IMG/VR virus record: IMGVR_UViG_3300025009_000014
Coordinates: 1-59,677 of that record
Strand: one strand, 5' to 3'
Source of the DNA: a virus
Length of the DNA: 59,677 bases
Both the position numbers and the translations under genes were made by a program. The stretch's first letter is position 1, and each line of letters begins with the position of its first letter. Positions 48,158 to 56,892 of this stretch are shown here, in pieces. The notes below the pieces were generated by a model. It was given only the letters and a program-made list of their open reading frames with translations, made no database searches and was not told the DNA's origin.

Positions 48158-50038
48158 CTATAAGTTCTTTAATTTTTCCGCTAATTTTATCAAATCCTGA
48201 TCTTTCATTGATATCCCTTCATCCTGTTTTTTTACGGGTTCAGGTGCAGATTGAGAAAATAAATCCATCACCGGTGCTTTGGTTGCTTCTTTAATTTGAT
48301 TTGACAAGATGTTTTTCTTTTCGACTTTTGCCTCCAATGTTTTAAGGATGTTTTGATTTTCGGATATTTTCTTTTCGGCTAATTCGGAATTTCTGGATTT
48401 TTGAGCATCTATTTTAATTTCAATGTTATGGACCAATTGAGAAAATAACCATTCGATCGAACCGTCCAATTCCTCGATGCTTTTGTCGATATCGCCTATG
48501 GTTCTTGAAACCTTTATGTTTTCAAGGTTCAAAGGTTTTGTCTTATCAAAATCCAAGGTTGCAAATTTCTTTTCGATCAGGTGAAAGAACTTTTGTTTGT
48601 TTATCCCGTATTGCGGCTTTCCTTTTTTGGGTTTCCAAAAGAATTCGAATATTTCGGTTTCATGTTGATCGGTGAATTTTTCGGGATATGATTTACGTAT
48701 AATCCCAACCCAACGTGCATTCCGTTCAATAAAAGGAAATGATGTTTCCTCGCTTTTGCCGAGATATTGAAAGAACATCCCGTTCGTATTAAGGAATGAA
48801 AGATCTCGCAATTTTGCAATACGGCTTTCTGGCGCAAAGAATCCCATTAATCGTTCTTTGTTCCATCCGTTCTTAACCGCAAGTTTGTAGGCCAACACAT
48901 CCGACAACAGACTTTCGGGATCCGCACCGCGGTTTGATTCGATCACGGCATACTCTATCGCATCCTCTTTACTGCCGTTAAATAATTTTACGGGCATATT
49001 TGAAAGGCTCGTGTCACCTTTCTTATACAAAATTTCGGATGCCTCCCAACGGCTGTGTCCGGATATAACGATGTATTTCTCGTCTTTTTTTGAAAACCAC
49101 ACAACAATCGGATCGGCACTTTTATCAAATCCCTCGTTTACTATTTTGTCAACCGTTTTTTGTGAAAATTTTACCTGACGGCCCTGAAATAATTCCGGCT
49201 TTACAATTATTGTATTCCTATCCATTAATTGCACATCGGAAAAACGTTTTCTTTTTGCAATTTGTTCGTCGCTCAAATTTCCACCGTCCTGCAATATCAA
49301 TTTTTCTGCATACAATGTTGCATCGCTGTCCATCAACAATTGCAAGGGTATTGCTTTTTGTGATTGCGTTGCAACATTTGTTGCAATAATTTCAGCGGGT
49401 GCAATTTTGTCAATTTTATACAGACAATAATTTGCAATACTGTTGCACCATTTGAATATGTAATCTCCGACTTGCATATCCTGCGTTCGGAATAATTTAT
49501 GCGGGTGCAATTTTGCAAGAATCGATGCAAACTTTGTTCGTGCAATAAAATATTTATCTTTTTTATCGGCACAATCACCACATTCTTCAATATTGCCACC
49601 TGTTTTCATAAAATCATGCTTTTTTAAATATCGGTAAAGTTTCCATCCGGATATTTCGCGTTCCCCTTCCGGAAATTTTACTTTATATTTTCCGTCGGGC
49701 ATCTTATCGTATTTCAGCGTGATGCTGTTGTCTTCGTTATGCACGGTCCCGCCTGCCCCGAACCAATCCTCCACTTCGCCTCCGTTCTTGAATATAGGAA
49801 CGCCCCCACCTGCCTGATTCAGATCGGATAGTATCTCTTTGGGGGTTTTCATGTTTCCTTCAAATTCAAATTTATCGGGCATTTGAACCGTTTTTTTATT
49901 GATAATCACTTCCTCTGCCTCCAATTCGACGGGACGGTTGTTATCCGTTACGACAACTGCCTGTATGCCTCCGTCGTCATGGCTTTTACCTTTTAGTAAA
50001 CCGCCTTTTTTTCCGTTATATGTTTCTTCTTTACTCAT
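48158..50038 (-). CDS. ParB-domain protein of the helicase/methylase set
   Basis: A 626-residue protein. The N-terminus (KKGGLLKGKSHDDGGIQAVV, then VELEAEEVIINKK) carries a SHxxGGI...ELE motif that I recall from other Bacteroidota phage and element proteins. Residues about 275-385 form a ParB/Srx domain: VQLMDRNTIIVKP, YIVISGHSRWEASEIL with the GHSR motif, and NRGADPESLL. The last 200 residues are helical, with a coiled coil near 540-590. It starts inside the end of the gene at 50031. I infer a DNA-associated partner of the helicase and methylase. Confidence 0.78.
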   Translation of the reverse strand: MSKEETYNGKKGGLLKGKSHDDGGIQAVVVTDNNRPVELEAEEVIINKKTVQMPDKFEFEGNMKTPKEILSDLNQAGGGVPIFKNGGEVEDWFGAGGTVHNEDNSITLKYDKMPDGKYKVKFPEGEREISGWKLYRYLKKHDFMKTGGNIEECGDCADKKDKYFIARTKFASILAKLHPHKLFRTQDMQVGDYIFKWCNSIANYCLYKIDKIAPAEIIATNVATQSQKAIPLQLLMDSDATLYAEKLILQDGGNLSDEQIAKRKRFSDVQLMDRNTIIVKPELFQGRQVKFSQKTVDKIVNEGFDKSADPIVVWFSKKDEKYIVISGHSRWEASEILYKKGDTSLSNMPVKLFNGSKEDAIEYAVIESNRGADPESLLSDVLAYKLAVKNGWNKERLMGFFAPESRIAKLRDLSFLNTNGMFFQYLGKSEETSFPFIERNARWVGIIRKSYPEKFTDQHETEIFEFFWKPKKGKPQYGINKQKFFHLIEKKFATLDFDKTKPLNLENIKVSRTIGDIDKSIEELDGSIEWLFSQLVHNIEIKIDAQKSRNSELAEKKISENQNILKTLEAKVEKKNILSNQIKEATKAPVMDLFSQSAPEPVKKQDEGISMKDQDLIKLAEKLKNL

Positions 50039-50255
50039 CGTTTAATACTTCGTATTCTGGTTCGATAACTGTATTCCCCTCTGTAATTATTTCAGCTTTT
50101 TCGCCTATGGAGTTCCATAATTTCATGTCGGCATAAATCAATGCAACGAATGTAAATATTGCACCTATGACGGCACCCCTTATTTTTTGACTGTCGATGT
50201 GATAGCCTATGAATGCACCTGCAGCTATCACCGGTATTGTAAGATTAGTCCCCAT
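50031..50255 (-). CDS. Small membrane protein
   Basis: A 74-residue protein with hydrophobic stretches near 5-17 and 27-45 (GAVIGAIFTFVALIYADM) and an acidic tail. It overlaps both neighbours (8 and 11 bases). Function unknown. Confidence 0.55.
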   Translation of the reverse strand: MGTNLTIPVIAAGAFIGYHIDSQKIRGAVIGAIFTFVALIYADMKLWNSIGEKAEIITEGNTVIEPEYEVLNDE

Positions 50256-50436
50256 ATCTTTTTTCCATTTCGTAAATTGCGGCCTGTATGCTTTTTTCGG
50301 GCAATCTCAAAGCTATCTGATAAACTTCGTCGATTACCTTTTCTTTTTCTGCCGAATACATGGAGAATACCGTGGGGCATTGCTCCGCTTCAGCTTCTAT
50401 TAAAGTAATGATATTCTCTTTTAATTCCGTGTTCAT
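50245..50436 (-). CDS. Small helical hypothetical protein
   Basis: A 63-residue acidic, helical protein (ENIITLIEAEAEQCPTVF). Its start overlaps the stop of the 44-residue gene upstream (TAATG). Confidence 0.55.
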   Translation of the reverse strand: MNTELKENIITLIEAEAEQCPTVFSMYSAEKEKVIDEVYQIALRLPEKSIQAAIYEMEKRYGD

Positions 50437-50570
50437 TATTTCAGTTTTATGAATTTGCGTTTTTTACCTGTTTGATACCAAATGATAATATGGTTATCCG
50501 TCGTGTCTATCCATATATCTATTGCCACTGCCGCGCACACTATTAAAAGGATGATCAATAAAATTATCAT
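50436..50570 (-). CDS. 44-residue membrane protein
   Basis: ATG 50570 to TAA 50436. One span near residues 2-19 (IILLIILLIVCAAVAIDI), then a hydrophilic, basic tail. Coupled to genes on both sides, which supports it. Confidence 0.55.
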   Translation of the reverse strand: MIILLIILLIVCAAVAIDIWIDTTDNHIIIWYQTGKKRKFIKLK

Positions 50571-50710
50571 GTCAGTTCCTTTAGTTTTCTGTTGATCTCT
50601 TTTTTCGCACCCTTTCGTTCACTTTTTTTCTTGCTGCGATCCCTGTTTTTAATCGGTCTTCCAAAATCACGGTCATCCGATTTTTTGTTTTTTTGGCTGT
50701 AAGGTTTCAT
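50567..50710 (-). CDS. 47-residue very basic protein
   Basis: ATG 50710 to TGA 50567. About half of the residues are K or R (RDRSKKKSERKGAKKEINRK), so it probably binds DNA or RNA. It begins 14 bases after the methylase stop and its own stop overlaps the next start (ATGA). Confidence 0.55.
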   Translation of the reverse strand: MKPYSQKNKKSDDRDFGRPIKNRDRSKKKSERKGAKKEINRKLKELT

Positions 50711-50724
50711 AAATATCCTATTCT

Positions 50725-52656
50725 CTATTTTTTCCTAAAAACAAGTATTTCAGTCATAACCTCAGTACGGGCGAATGCACCCTGCCACAGTTTTATGGCA
50801 TCCACTAAATCGGCTTTTTCTTTTATCAATTCCTTTGTTTTGTACATGCTTTTTTCGGTAAACAGTTTGCCTCCGCTTGCAGGTTCGGCACCGACAACGA
50901 ATATTAACAGGCCACCGCTTTTTGTTACATCCAGACCTCTAAAAATGAAATAATCAATATAATTTTCGGCATGTGAATACTCTTGTTCACCGTAACCGGC
51001 CAATACGTTTCCGTAACTACCGTATGGCGGGTTGCCTATTACCAGATCATATTTTTTTAATCCTCCAACGTTGCCTCTTAACGAAGTCCTTCCTTTTGCA
51101 CCGCCAAGGAATAATGTTTCAAAAGCAGCGTTTATATGGTTGGCAAGCGGGTAGAGTATTTTTGCAATCAAATGTTGGACGGGATTTACCTCGTAAGTTG
51201 TTATCGGTGTACCCGCTTTAAAGAATTTTAAGAACACTCCGATACCGCTCGACGGTTCCAATACACTGCCACCAGAAGGATAACCGTGTTTTTTGGCTAA
51301 TTTTACCATTATTTCGGCAATCGATTCGGGTGTAAAAAATTCATAGCGGAATTTATCCTTATAACTTTCCCCTGCTTTTTCTGCTTCTCTGCGTAAACCA
51401 CCGTAACCCGTAAAATGTGAGATGAAGTCCTTTTCTTCTTTGGTAAGATTGTCTTTTTTCAGTTGAAGCAATTCTTCCACCGCTTTATTGTATAGGTATT
51501 GATTGATATATTTACGAGTAATGATATCATTTGTATTGACATCAATAAATTTTATATTATCAATTTTTATTTTTTCAGGCTTTATTTTAATAGCCAAATC
51601 ATCAAACTCTTCGCTTGATATCTCTTTATTAGCTAAACGATCATATAAATCTCTATATTCTTTGGTTTTTGTAATTTCAATCGGTATATTTTCTTTATAA
51701 TGTGAATCTAAAAATTCTTGGTTTGGTAAAACAGCATCGGTATCATTTTCTATAAAATCAATTTTTTTATTAACCCTGCTTTCCTTTATCTCGGCAATGC
51801 TCTTCGGTGTCCAATACAAATCCAAATCGCAAAACAATATCCCTTTGGTAATGTCCTTTATTTCTTCGATGGATATATAGCCCATTTCGGACATTTGCCA
51901 ATCACCGTTCAACACACTCAATCCGTATGCCTGTAATTGCTCTTTTCCCATGTCTTTTTCGGTAATGTAGAAGTCCGAACCACCAATAAAATAGTGCAGG
52001 TATGCAATTGCTTTGTCGCCTTGCCCGTCGGTTTGGTATGTATGCGGCATTTTACGGATCCGTTCGGAAAGTTCAAAAATCATTTCTCTAAAAAATTCAT
52101 GTTCTTCCGAATCGTCCTTTAATAATGGTATCAGTGCCGCTTTTTGTTTTTTAGGGATGAACCTATTGATATCCTCAAGATTCTTTAAAGCAAACTTATA
52201 ATCGTTGACAGAGCCTCCCTCTTTGTAAATACCCATTTGTCGCAGCATGGTGTAATATTCCGGGTGAAGTTTTAAATGATCCTGTGCTATTTTCAATGCA
52301 TTGTCAGGATTATCTGTATGTTCCCTCTCGTCGAACGTCCCGATCAGCTCTTGATAGTTGAATGTTTTTCGGTTGTCTGTTTTGACCGTTTTTTTGACTG
52401 TTTTTTTGACCGGTCTTTTTTTATTGGAAATGCATTGTTTTCTGGCTGCTGCAATCAATTCTGATTCCGTCAGGTTTAATTCAGAAAACATCTTTTTAAT
52501 CCTGTCCGAATTTGACAGTTTATAATACTCTTTTTTAATAGGGCTGTATTTATAGAATCTCAATTTGTTTTGCCATGTCGCCATGTATTTGTCTTTTCCG
52601 AGCTTCTGATCAATGATGAGATTGATCTCTTTAGCGATTTGTTGTTTAGAATCCAT
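50725..52656 (-). CDS. N6-adenine DNA methyltransferase
   Basis: A 643-residue protein. An unrecognised N-terminal half (1-400) is followed by the methylase: FFTPESIAEIMVKLAKKHGY, SVLEPSSGIGVFLKFF (motif I), YDLVIGNPPYGSYG (catalytic NPPY) and SGGLLIFVVGAEP. It fits the Eco57I/type-I-like N6-adenine class. With the helicase giant downstream this looks like a split DarB: methylase plus helicase protecting incoming DNA. It stands alone without a cognate nuclease. Confidence 0.85.
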   Translation of the reverse strand: MDSKQQIAKEINLIIDQKLGKDKYMATWQNKLRFYKYSPIKKEYYKLSNSDRIKKMFSELNLTESELIAAARKQCISNKKRPVKKTVKKTVKTDNRKTFNYQELIGTFDEREHTDNPDNALKIAQDHLKLHPEYYTMLRQMGIYKEGGSVNDYKFALKNLEDINRFIPKKQKAALIPLLKDDSEEHEFFREMIFELSERIRKMPHTYQTDGQGDKAIAYLHYFIGGSDFYITEKDMGKEQLQAYGLSVLNGDWQMSEMGYISIEEIKDITKGILFCDLDLYWTPKSIAEIKESRVNKKIDFIENDTDAVLPNQEFLDSHYKENIPIEITKTKEYRDLYDRLANKEISSEEFDDLAIKIKPEKIKIDNIKFIDVNTNDIITRKYINQYLYNKAVEELLQLKKDNLTKEEKDFISHFTGYGGLRREAEKAGESYKDKFRYEFFTPESIAEIMVKLAKKHGYPSGGSVLEPSSGIGVFLKFFKAGTPITTYEVNPVQHLIAKILYPLANHINAAFETLFLGGAKGRTSLRGNVGGLKKYDLVIGNPPYGSYGNVLAGYGEQEYSHAENYIDYFIFRGLDVTKSGGLLIFVVGAEPASGGKLFTEKSMYKTKELIKEKADLVDAIKLWQGAFARTEVMTEILVFRKK

Positions 52657-52705
52657 GAAAAAAGGCTTTAATTCTGATTTTAAAGCCTAAAAATAATCAT
52701 GTATT

Positions 52706-52720
52706 ACAAACATGTGTGTA
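52706..52720. promoter_or_regulatory. Copy of the recurrent near-palindrome upstream of the methylase
   Basis: acaaacatgtgtgta lies 50 bases before the methylase ATG at 52656. It supplies a TTTG on the minus strand, but no good TAnnTTTG stands 19-21 bases on. Confidence 0.45.
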
Positions 52721-52770
52721 TTTACTCCATACAATGCCGTATAACTCCGTTAAATTCCGTTAATTTGTGC

Positions 52771-53106
52771 TTATTTCGAATAAATATCGGCATTTTCTAT
52801 ATCTTCTTCCGAAACGAATTTCTTCTGTATTATAAACTGTCTGTTTTCTTTGTTAAGGTCTGGATATCCTATGAACTCGAATATAATTTCACATTGAACC
52901 TTGGTCAGTTGTCTGCTTTTTTCGGTATAACCCGTTTCTTTGAGTTGATCAGTCAAAAAAACGTTTTTTTGACCGATCATTTTCTTTGCGTTTTTATAGA
53001 GTTTCTGCCATGTATCCACATTTATATTAAGCATCTTCAACACATCCGATTTATAATAAGCGGCAGGCGGAACATAACCTTTTGTTAAACATTCATAAAA
53101 ATTCAT
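52771..53106 (-). CDS. Hypothetical protein, probably DNA-binding
   Basis: A 111-residue helical protein (SDVLKMLNINVDTWQKLYKN could be an HTH). Two tandem copies of the recurrent near-palindrome lie just before its start (53111-53145). Role as a regulator is inferred. Confidence 0.5.
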   Translation of the reverse strand: MNFYECLTKGYVPPAAYYKSDVLKMLNINVDTWQKLYKNAKKMIGQKNVFLTDQLKETGYTEKSRQLTKVQCEIIFEFIGYPDLNKENRQFIIQKKFVSEEDIENADIYSK

Positions 53107-53110
53107 AAAG

Positions 53111-53145
53111 AAATGTTTGTATTTTAAAAATATGTTTGTATTTTT
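53111..53145. repeat. Two tandem copies of the recurrent element
   Basis: atgtttgtatttt occurs at 53113-53125 and 53132-53144, a spacing of 19. They lie directly upstream of the gene at 53106 and suggest cooperative operator sites. Confidence 0.55.
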
Positions 53146-53190
53146 GCCATACCATATCTTATGTGTAGCGCAACTACTCTCCGTATGCAG

Positions 53191-53208
53191 CCCTTCAAAA
53201 TTGAAGGG
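53191..53208. terminator. Hairpin downstream of the 53217 gene
   Basis: cccttcaa at 53191-53198 pairs with ttgaaggg at 53201-53208. The T-run follows on the plus strand, so as a terminator it points right; on the minus strand it would only pause transcription. Confidence 0.5.
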
Positions 53209-53216
53209 TTTCTTTT

Positions 53217-53759
53217 TTATAACCCGTAGAACATGATATCTTTTATATTTTGTATAACCACAAGATCGGAAGTATCATAATTTCCGCTCAATGAAAAGGT
53301 ATTGAATCCCCCTTTATGTTCGTCATGAAATAGAATCTGTCCTTTCTTCAATACGATGTCTTTTCCTGTTATTGTCTTTGCCTCGGTTTCTTTCAGAACC
53401 TCGTATGTTTTATTGTCTATGCTGAACTCTTTCAGGTGTGGAAATTTCTCGAATATCTTATCCTTTATATCTGTCGTTTCTTTGTTTAACGCATCCCCTA
53501 TATATTCTTCCGCATAACATAGATATTCAAGGATTTTACGGCATTCCCTGTGGTCAAACTGTAACAACGGATTAATCTTTACATGTGTTTTTACCGCAAA
53601 CATTAATTTTTCTTTTTTGTCGGACCTGTATTGTTTTGACTTTTTGTTTTGACAGGTTTTACAATAGGATGAATAGTAAATCTTGTTTTCGTCATTCCGA
53701 ACAGGATAAAAATCGGAGACGGGAAGTTCTGAATTGCATATCCTACATGTCTTTTTCAT
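53217..53759 (-). CDS. Protein with N-terminal zinc finger
   Basis: A 180-residue protein from ATG 53759 (an extra ATG stands at 53762). CRICNSELPVSDFYP, then YCKTCQNKKSKQYR, form a CxxC...CxxC knuckle like those at the front of HNH and phage proteins, but no HNH core follows. The rest is mixed alpha/beta (ITGKDIVLKKGQILFHDEH). It overlaps the small membrane gene. Confidence 0.6.
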   Translation of the reverse strand: MKKTCRICNSELPVSDFYPVRNDENKIYYSSYCKTCQNKKSKQYRSDKKEKLMFAVKTHVKINPLLQFDHRECRKILEYLCYAEEYIGDALNKETTDIKDKIFEKFPHLKEFSIDNKTYEVLKETEAKTITGKDIVLKKGQILFHDEHKGGFNTFSLSGNYDTSDLVVIQNIKDIMFYGL

Positions 53760-53946
53760 CATTTTTTTTCAATTTTTTATAAAGTATCTGAACAAAAGGG
53801 CCGACCATCAATCCTGCAGCAATCGAAAATATGACTGCCATATATTCGTTGAACCCGTATCTGAATAAAAACATCAGTATCAATATGTAAAACCACAGGT
53901 ATAATATGATGAACATTAAAATGATCGGGTATTTGATAAATTTCAT
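53743..53946 (-). CDS. Small membrane protein with two spans
   Basis: A 67-residue protein with spans near 5-28 and 34-55 and a KKLKKNDEKDM tail. It overlaps both neighbours. A holin-like role cannot be excluded. Confidence 0.6.
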   Translation of the reverse strand: MKFIKYPIILMFIILYLWFYILILMFLFRYGFNEYMAVIFSIAAGLMVGPFVQILYKKLKKNDEKDM

Positions 53947-54296
53947 ACAAGGTATTCTTTATAGTTAAAATCGGCAGGTAATATTCCCTGTGATTTCCAA
54001 TTTTCCAATTCACCGATCCAACATACATAGCCTGTTGTTTCGCGATGTTCTTTATTTTTATCGTTTGGCCATAAATTTGAATATGCCTTCCAAATGATAT
54101 CGCTGCCTTTTTCGTTGATGAATATTTCGCCGGTGATATTATAGTCTTCGTCGTGTTCGATTACTTTATATACCTGTTTGCATTTTGCGTTTTGTACCAA
54201 TGGACATGATTCACATGATGCATGCCAATGTACCTTTGAGGCACCACAATTGATGCACTCGTCGTCTTGTCCTATCGAATCGCAGATCACATACAT
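53943..54296 (-). CDS. Cysteine-rich hypothetical protein
   Basis: A 117-residue protein. Seven cysteines in the first half (CINCGASKVHWHASCESCPL) suggest a zinc site or iron-sulfur cluster. The C-terminal half is aromatic (WKAYSNLWPND). No family recognised. Confidence 0.55.
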   Translation of the reverse strand: MYVICDSIGQDDECINCGASKVHWHASCESCPLVQNAKCKQVYKVIEHDEDYNITGEIFINEKGSDIIWKAYSNLWPNDKNKEHRETTGYVCWIGELENWKSQGILPADFNYKEYLV

Positions 54297-54297
54297 A

Positions 54298-54708
54298 TCA
54301 TTTCATTAAAGCAAGCGTGTAACTGTCTTTTTGGAGTTTTGACAATATCTGTTCGAATAATTGTTGGAGTACGGGAAACTCACGGTATAAAAACGGATCC
54401 CTTTCATAAATCATCCTGTCGTTATGAAAATTGAAGGTCTTGAATTCCTCATACATCCTGAACGTATACCCTTTTTTCATCCGGATGAGCGTTTTGTCCC
54501 CGTCTTCCTTCAATGTCATAAGAAACAACTGTGTATCGCTTATCTTGATGGTTTCAACGAAATTCAGGATGGACAATGCCGCAAACTTTTTGGCGTTGTC
54601 GTTTGATGTTTCATAAACGGTGGTCACTTCTTTAATAAGAAAATCCAGATTCATGGTTTGGATGATCTCTTTATTTACTTGTTCCATAAGCATTGATTTT
54701 GTTTCCAT
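54298..54708 (-). CDS. Hypothetical protein, 136 residues
   Basis: From ATG 54708 (METKSMLMEQ). Helical and soluble, with FLMTLKEDGDKTLIRMKKGY as a beta hairpin in the middle. It overlaps the lipoprotein gene by 38 bases. No family recognised. Confidence 0.5.
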   Translation of the reverse strand: METKSMLMEQVNKEIIQTMNLDFLIKEVTTVYETSNDNAKKFAALSILNFVETIKISDTQLFLMTLKEDGDKTLIRMKKGYTFRMYEEFKTFNFHNDRMIYERDPFLYREFPVLQQLFEQILSKLQKDSYTLALMK

Positions 54709-54940
54709 GTTGTTTGTTTGTAGTGAATATAACGGTATCACCCACCTTGAATTTATTTATGCTGTCGGTGAACGAAAAATAAACCGTTTCTTTTTCAAAT
54801 TTTGTAAAGCAGAAATACTTTGTTTTTCCTTTTGTATGATGTATGGAATACACCTGTGGAAGACTTTCGGTATCGGCTATATACGAATGGCAGGATGTAA
54901 AAAAAACGATGGCCAGGCTAAACACTTTGAGTTTGTTCAT
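54671..54940 (-). CDS. Small lipoprotein
   Basis: An 89-residue protein with a lipoprotein signal: a hydrophobic core and the lipobox VFFTSC (lipidated Cys near residue 17). The mature part is beta-rich (YFCFTKFEKETVYFSFTDS). Near the lysis genes, it could be an outer-membrane spanin part or a conversion lipoprotein. Confidence 0.6.
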   Translation of the reverse strand: MNKLKVFSLAIVFFTSCHSYIADTESLPQVYSIHHTKGKTKYFCFTKFEKETVYFSFTDSINKFKVGDTVIFTTNKQHGNKINAYGTSK

Positions 54941-55421
54941 GAAATTTACCTTTTCCGGTGAGTTGATTTTTTTCGTTGAGTTTGAACTGACCTATAATAT
55001 TGTCGAACCTGTCATAAATACGGGCAAATTGCACCCGGTTTCTTATTTCTTTTGCCTTTATGCAAGTGTTGACCAGATACCAATAGGTTTGCTCTTCGTT
55101 TTTATAAATTTGCCTTACGATATTTGTGGTCCCGTCTTTAAGCAGTACCCAACATTTAAGCACTTCCGAAGGAATGTTGAAACTTCGTACCTCGTTGCCG
55201 TCGATAAAATAATTAAGCGGCTGCTTGGTATAATTGTCATAAATGATCGCGTATTTATGCTCATCCTTCTTTCTTCTGATGATATGAGAAAAAAGCATCT
55301 GCTTTCCTTTTTGTTTTTTGTCGTATGCAGGTAGGGAATAAAACGGATGGTTAAATGTCATATGAAAATTTTCATCGAACAATACCGCATAAAACATAGC
55401 ATTTTGAGCCAGATAAGACAT
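54918..55421 (-). CDS. Hypothetical protein, 167 residues
   Basis: Soluble, beta-rich protein with many aromatic residues (FYAVLFDENFHMTFNHPFYS). It begins 7 bases after the amidase gene and overlaps the lipoprotein gene by 23 bases. No family recognised. Confidence 0.5.
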   Translation of the reverse strand: MSYLAQNAMFYAVLFDENFHMTFNHPFYSLPAYDKKQKGKQMLFSHIIRRKKDEHKYAIIYDNYTKQPLNYFIDGNEVRSFNIPSEVLKCWVLLKDGTTNIVRQIYKNEEQTYWYLVNTCIKAKEIRNRVQFARIYDRFDNIIGQFKLNEKNQLTGKGKFHEQTQSV

Positions 55422-55428
55422 AGGTGTA

Positions 55429-56136
55429 TTATTTGATGAGTTTGTTGTATTTCTCTTCTATATGGATAAGCATTTCAACCAATTCGGGTTGCGGATGCGC
55501 ATCCGATTTGTCGGTCCTATAACTTGTATGCGACCATATACCGGGTTCTCCCCGTACCGCCCGTTCCGAAAATTCCCACATGTCGTCGTGATATTTGAGC
55601 GATATGCCGTCTTTTTGTGCATGGTACATCATTAAATTTTCAAGCGACCTGATCTCTTCGGGTGTATATCTTTCAAACCACTTATACCCGTGATATCCTT
55701 CCGGGTAATGGATTATTTTATCGATATGTACTTCTATGTTGGCCCATGAATAAAACTTTCCGTTTTTTTCTATAAGACCTCCCCAATTGCAAAGTTCGAC
55801 CTGTATTGCCTGTTCGTTTAAAAAAACATCCTGTTTGCCGGTTTTCAGGTGCAGAAGCCTTTGTGGAAAATTGTTGCCTTTTGCGTTCAGATATATGGCA
55901 TATCCGTGGTATTTGGTATCAAATCCCCGGTATATCGTTCCGTTATCCGTGATCCCGTATGCCGTGGCTACCCGCCCTAATTTGTCCGTTGCCCACCCGT
56001 GAAACATGTTTCTGGCATTATCCCAACCGCCCGAATGATGTATGACAAATGCTTTCTTTTCAGTGACTTTCTGAACATATTGGTTGCCCGGAAAATCAAT
56101 CTTCGTAATATCTGTACTTGGATTTAAAAAATTCAT
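55429..56136 (-). CDS. N-acetylmuramoyl-L-alanine amidase (endolysin)
   Basis: A 235-residue protein of the amidase_2 / PGRP fold. AFVIHHSGGWDN supplies the first zinc histidine (33-34), then GRVATAYGITDNGTIYRGFD is the hallmark stretch. QVELCNWGGL and the region near RAVRGEPGIWSHTSYRTDKS (with the last ligands H and D/K) follow. It would cleave peptides from wall glycan strands. With a consensus promoter right upstream (56159-56189) and spanin and holin-like genes beside it, it is the probable lysis enzyme. Confidence 0.9.
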   Translation of the reverse strand: MNFLNPSTDITKIDFPGNQYVQKVTEKKAFVIHHSGGWDNARNMFHGWATDKLGRVATAYGITDNGTIYRGFDTKYHGYAIYLNAKGNNFPQRLLHLKTGKQDVFLNEQAIQVELCNWGGLIEKNGKFYSWANIEVHIDKIIHYPEGYHGYKWFERYTPEEIRSLENLMMYHAQKDGISLKYHDDMWEFSERAVRGEPGIWSHTSYRTDKSDAHPQPELVEMLIHIEEKYNKLIK

Positions 56137-56158
56137 AGGTCTTTAATTTTTGGTTGAA

Positions 56159-56189
56159 CAAATATACACAAAAATATGTATTAATCAAA
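56159..56189 (-). promoter_or_regulatory. Consensus promoter of the amidase, with palindrome on the -33 box
   Basis: On the minus strand TTTG at 56189-56186 is followed after exactly 19 bases by TATATTTG at 56166-56159. The TTTG is one half of caaacatgtttgtatgtt (56186-56203), a perfect caaacatgtttg palindrome with the longer recurrent extension. A repressor bound there would block transcription. Confidence 0.75.
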
Positions 56190-56201
56190 CATGTTTGTAT
56201 G

Positions 56202-56624
56202 TTATTTTAGAATAACGGTCAAAAAAATGATGTTCATGATCAGGGATGAAGCCATAACCGCTTTCTTTATGGAATTGGAACGGGTCAAACGGACGGTTTC
56301 TTCAAGATAGAATTCTTTCTGTTTCCTGCATGAATTGTATTGGGCAGTCCTTTCAGAAATAATCTGCATGTTCAGTTCGTTTTGTTTTTCGAGCTGCAGG
56401 TTGATGCCTTTTAAAAGAACGACTTCTTTTTTCAGGGTATCGATCTGTGTATCGTAAATGAGCAGCATGTCTTTACAATTTCTTTCGCTTGCCTCGAGCA
56501 GCCTTATTTGTTTGAGTTGATCCGAATCTATGGTGTACTTACCGTTGTTTTGGGAAACGGCCTGTGAACCACTTCCAATCATCAGAATCGGAAGCAGCAA
56601 TAATATCATTCTTGATTTTTTCAT
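56202..56624 (-). CDS. Spanin-like protein with signal peptide, coiled coil and C-terminal span
   Basis: A 140-residue protein: signal peptide (about 1-22), a coiled coil (30-110) and a span near 121-139 (AVMASSLIMNIIFLTVIL). It overlaps the i-spanin-like gene by 86 bases, the nested layout of Rz/Rz1-type gene pairs. It probably joins inner to outer membrane disruption. The order of parts is unusual for a classic o-spanin. Confidence 0.65.
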   Translation of the reverse strand: MKKSRMILLLLPILMIGSGSQAVSQNNGKYTIDSDQLKQIRLLEASERNCKDMLLIYDTQIDTLKKEVVLLKGINLQLEKQNELNMQIISERTAQYNSCRKQKEFYLEETVRLTRSNSIKKAVMASSLIMNIIFLTVILK

Positions 56625-56892
56625 AATCTGAATTTAATTTACGTTTTTGTTTTTCAATAATTTCAAGGTTCTTTTCAAGTATTACGATCTTTTGTCGATC
56701 GAGGCGTAAGGTGGTTTCAAGCGAATCTATTTCTTCTTGCTTTTGATCGATCGCGGATTCCCGGACGGAATCCAACTCGTTCATCAACCTGATCACCTGC
56801 CTGTCGCTTGTTTTTCTCTGAAACAACATGCCGGCAAATAAAAAAAGCAACCCGACGGCAATGTTCAACAATAAAATAGGGAATTTTTTCAT
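56539..56892 (-). CDS. i-spanin-like protein
   Basis: A 117-residue protein: one N-terminal span (about 6-24, ILLLNIAVGLLFLFAGMLF) and a long coiled coil (30-95), the topology of inner-membrane spanins. The end (DSDDWKWFTGRFPKQR) resembles Bacteroides phage spanin-like proteins as I recall them. It is coupled to the holin-like gene upstream (ATGA). Confidence 0.7.
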   Translation of the reverse strand: MKKFPILLLNIAVGLLFLFAGMLFQRKTSDRQVIRLMNELDSVRESAIDQKQEEIDSLETTLRLDRQKIVILEKNLEIIEKQKRKLNSDYEKIKNDIIAASDSDDWKWFTGRFPKQR

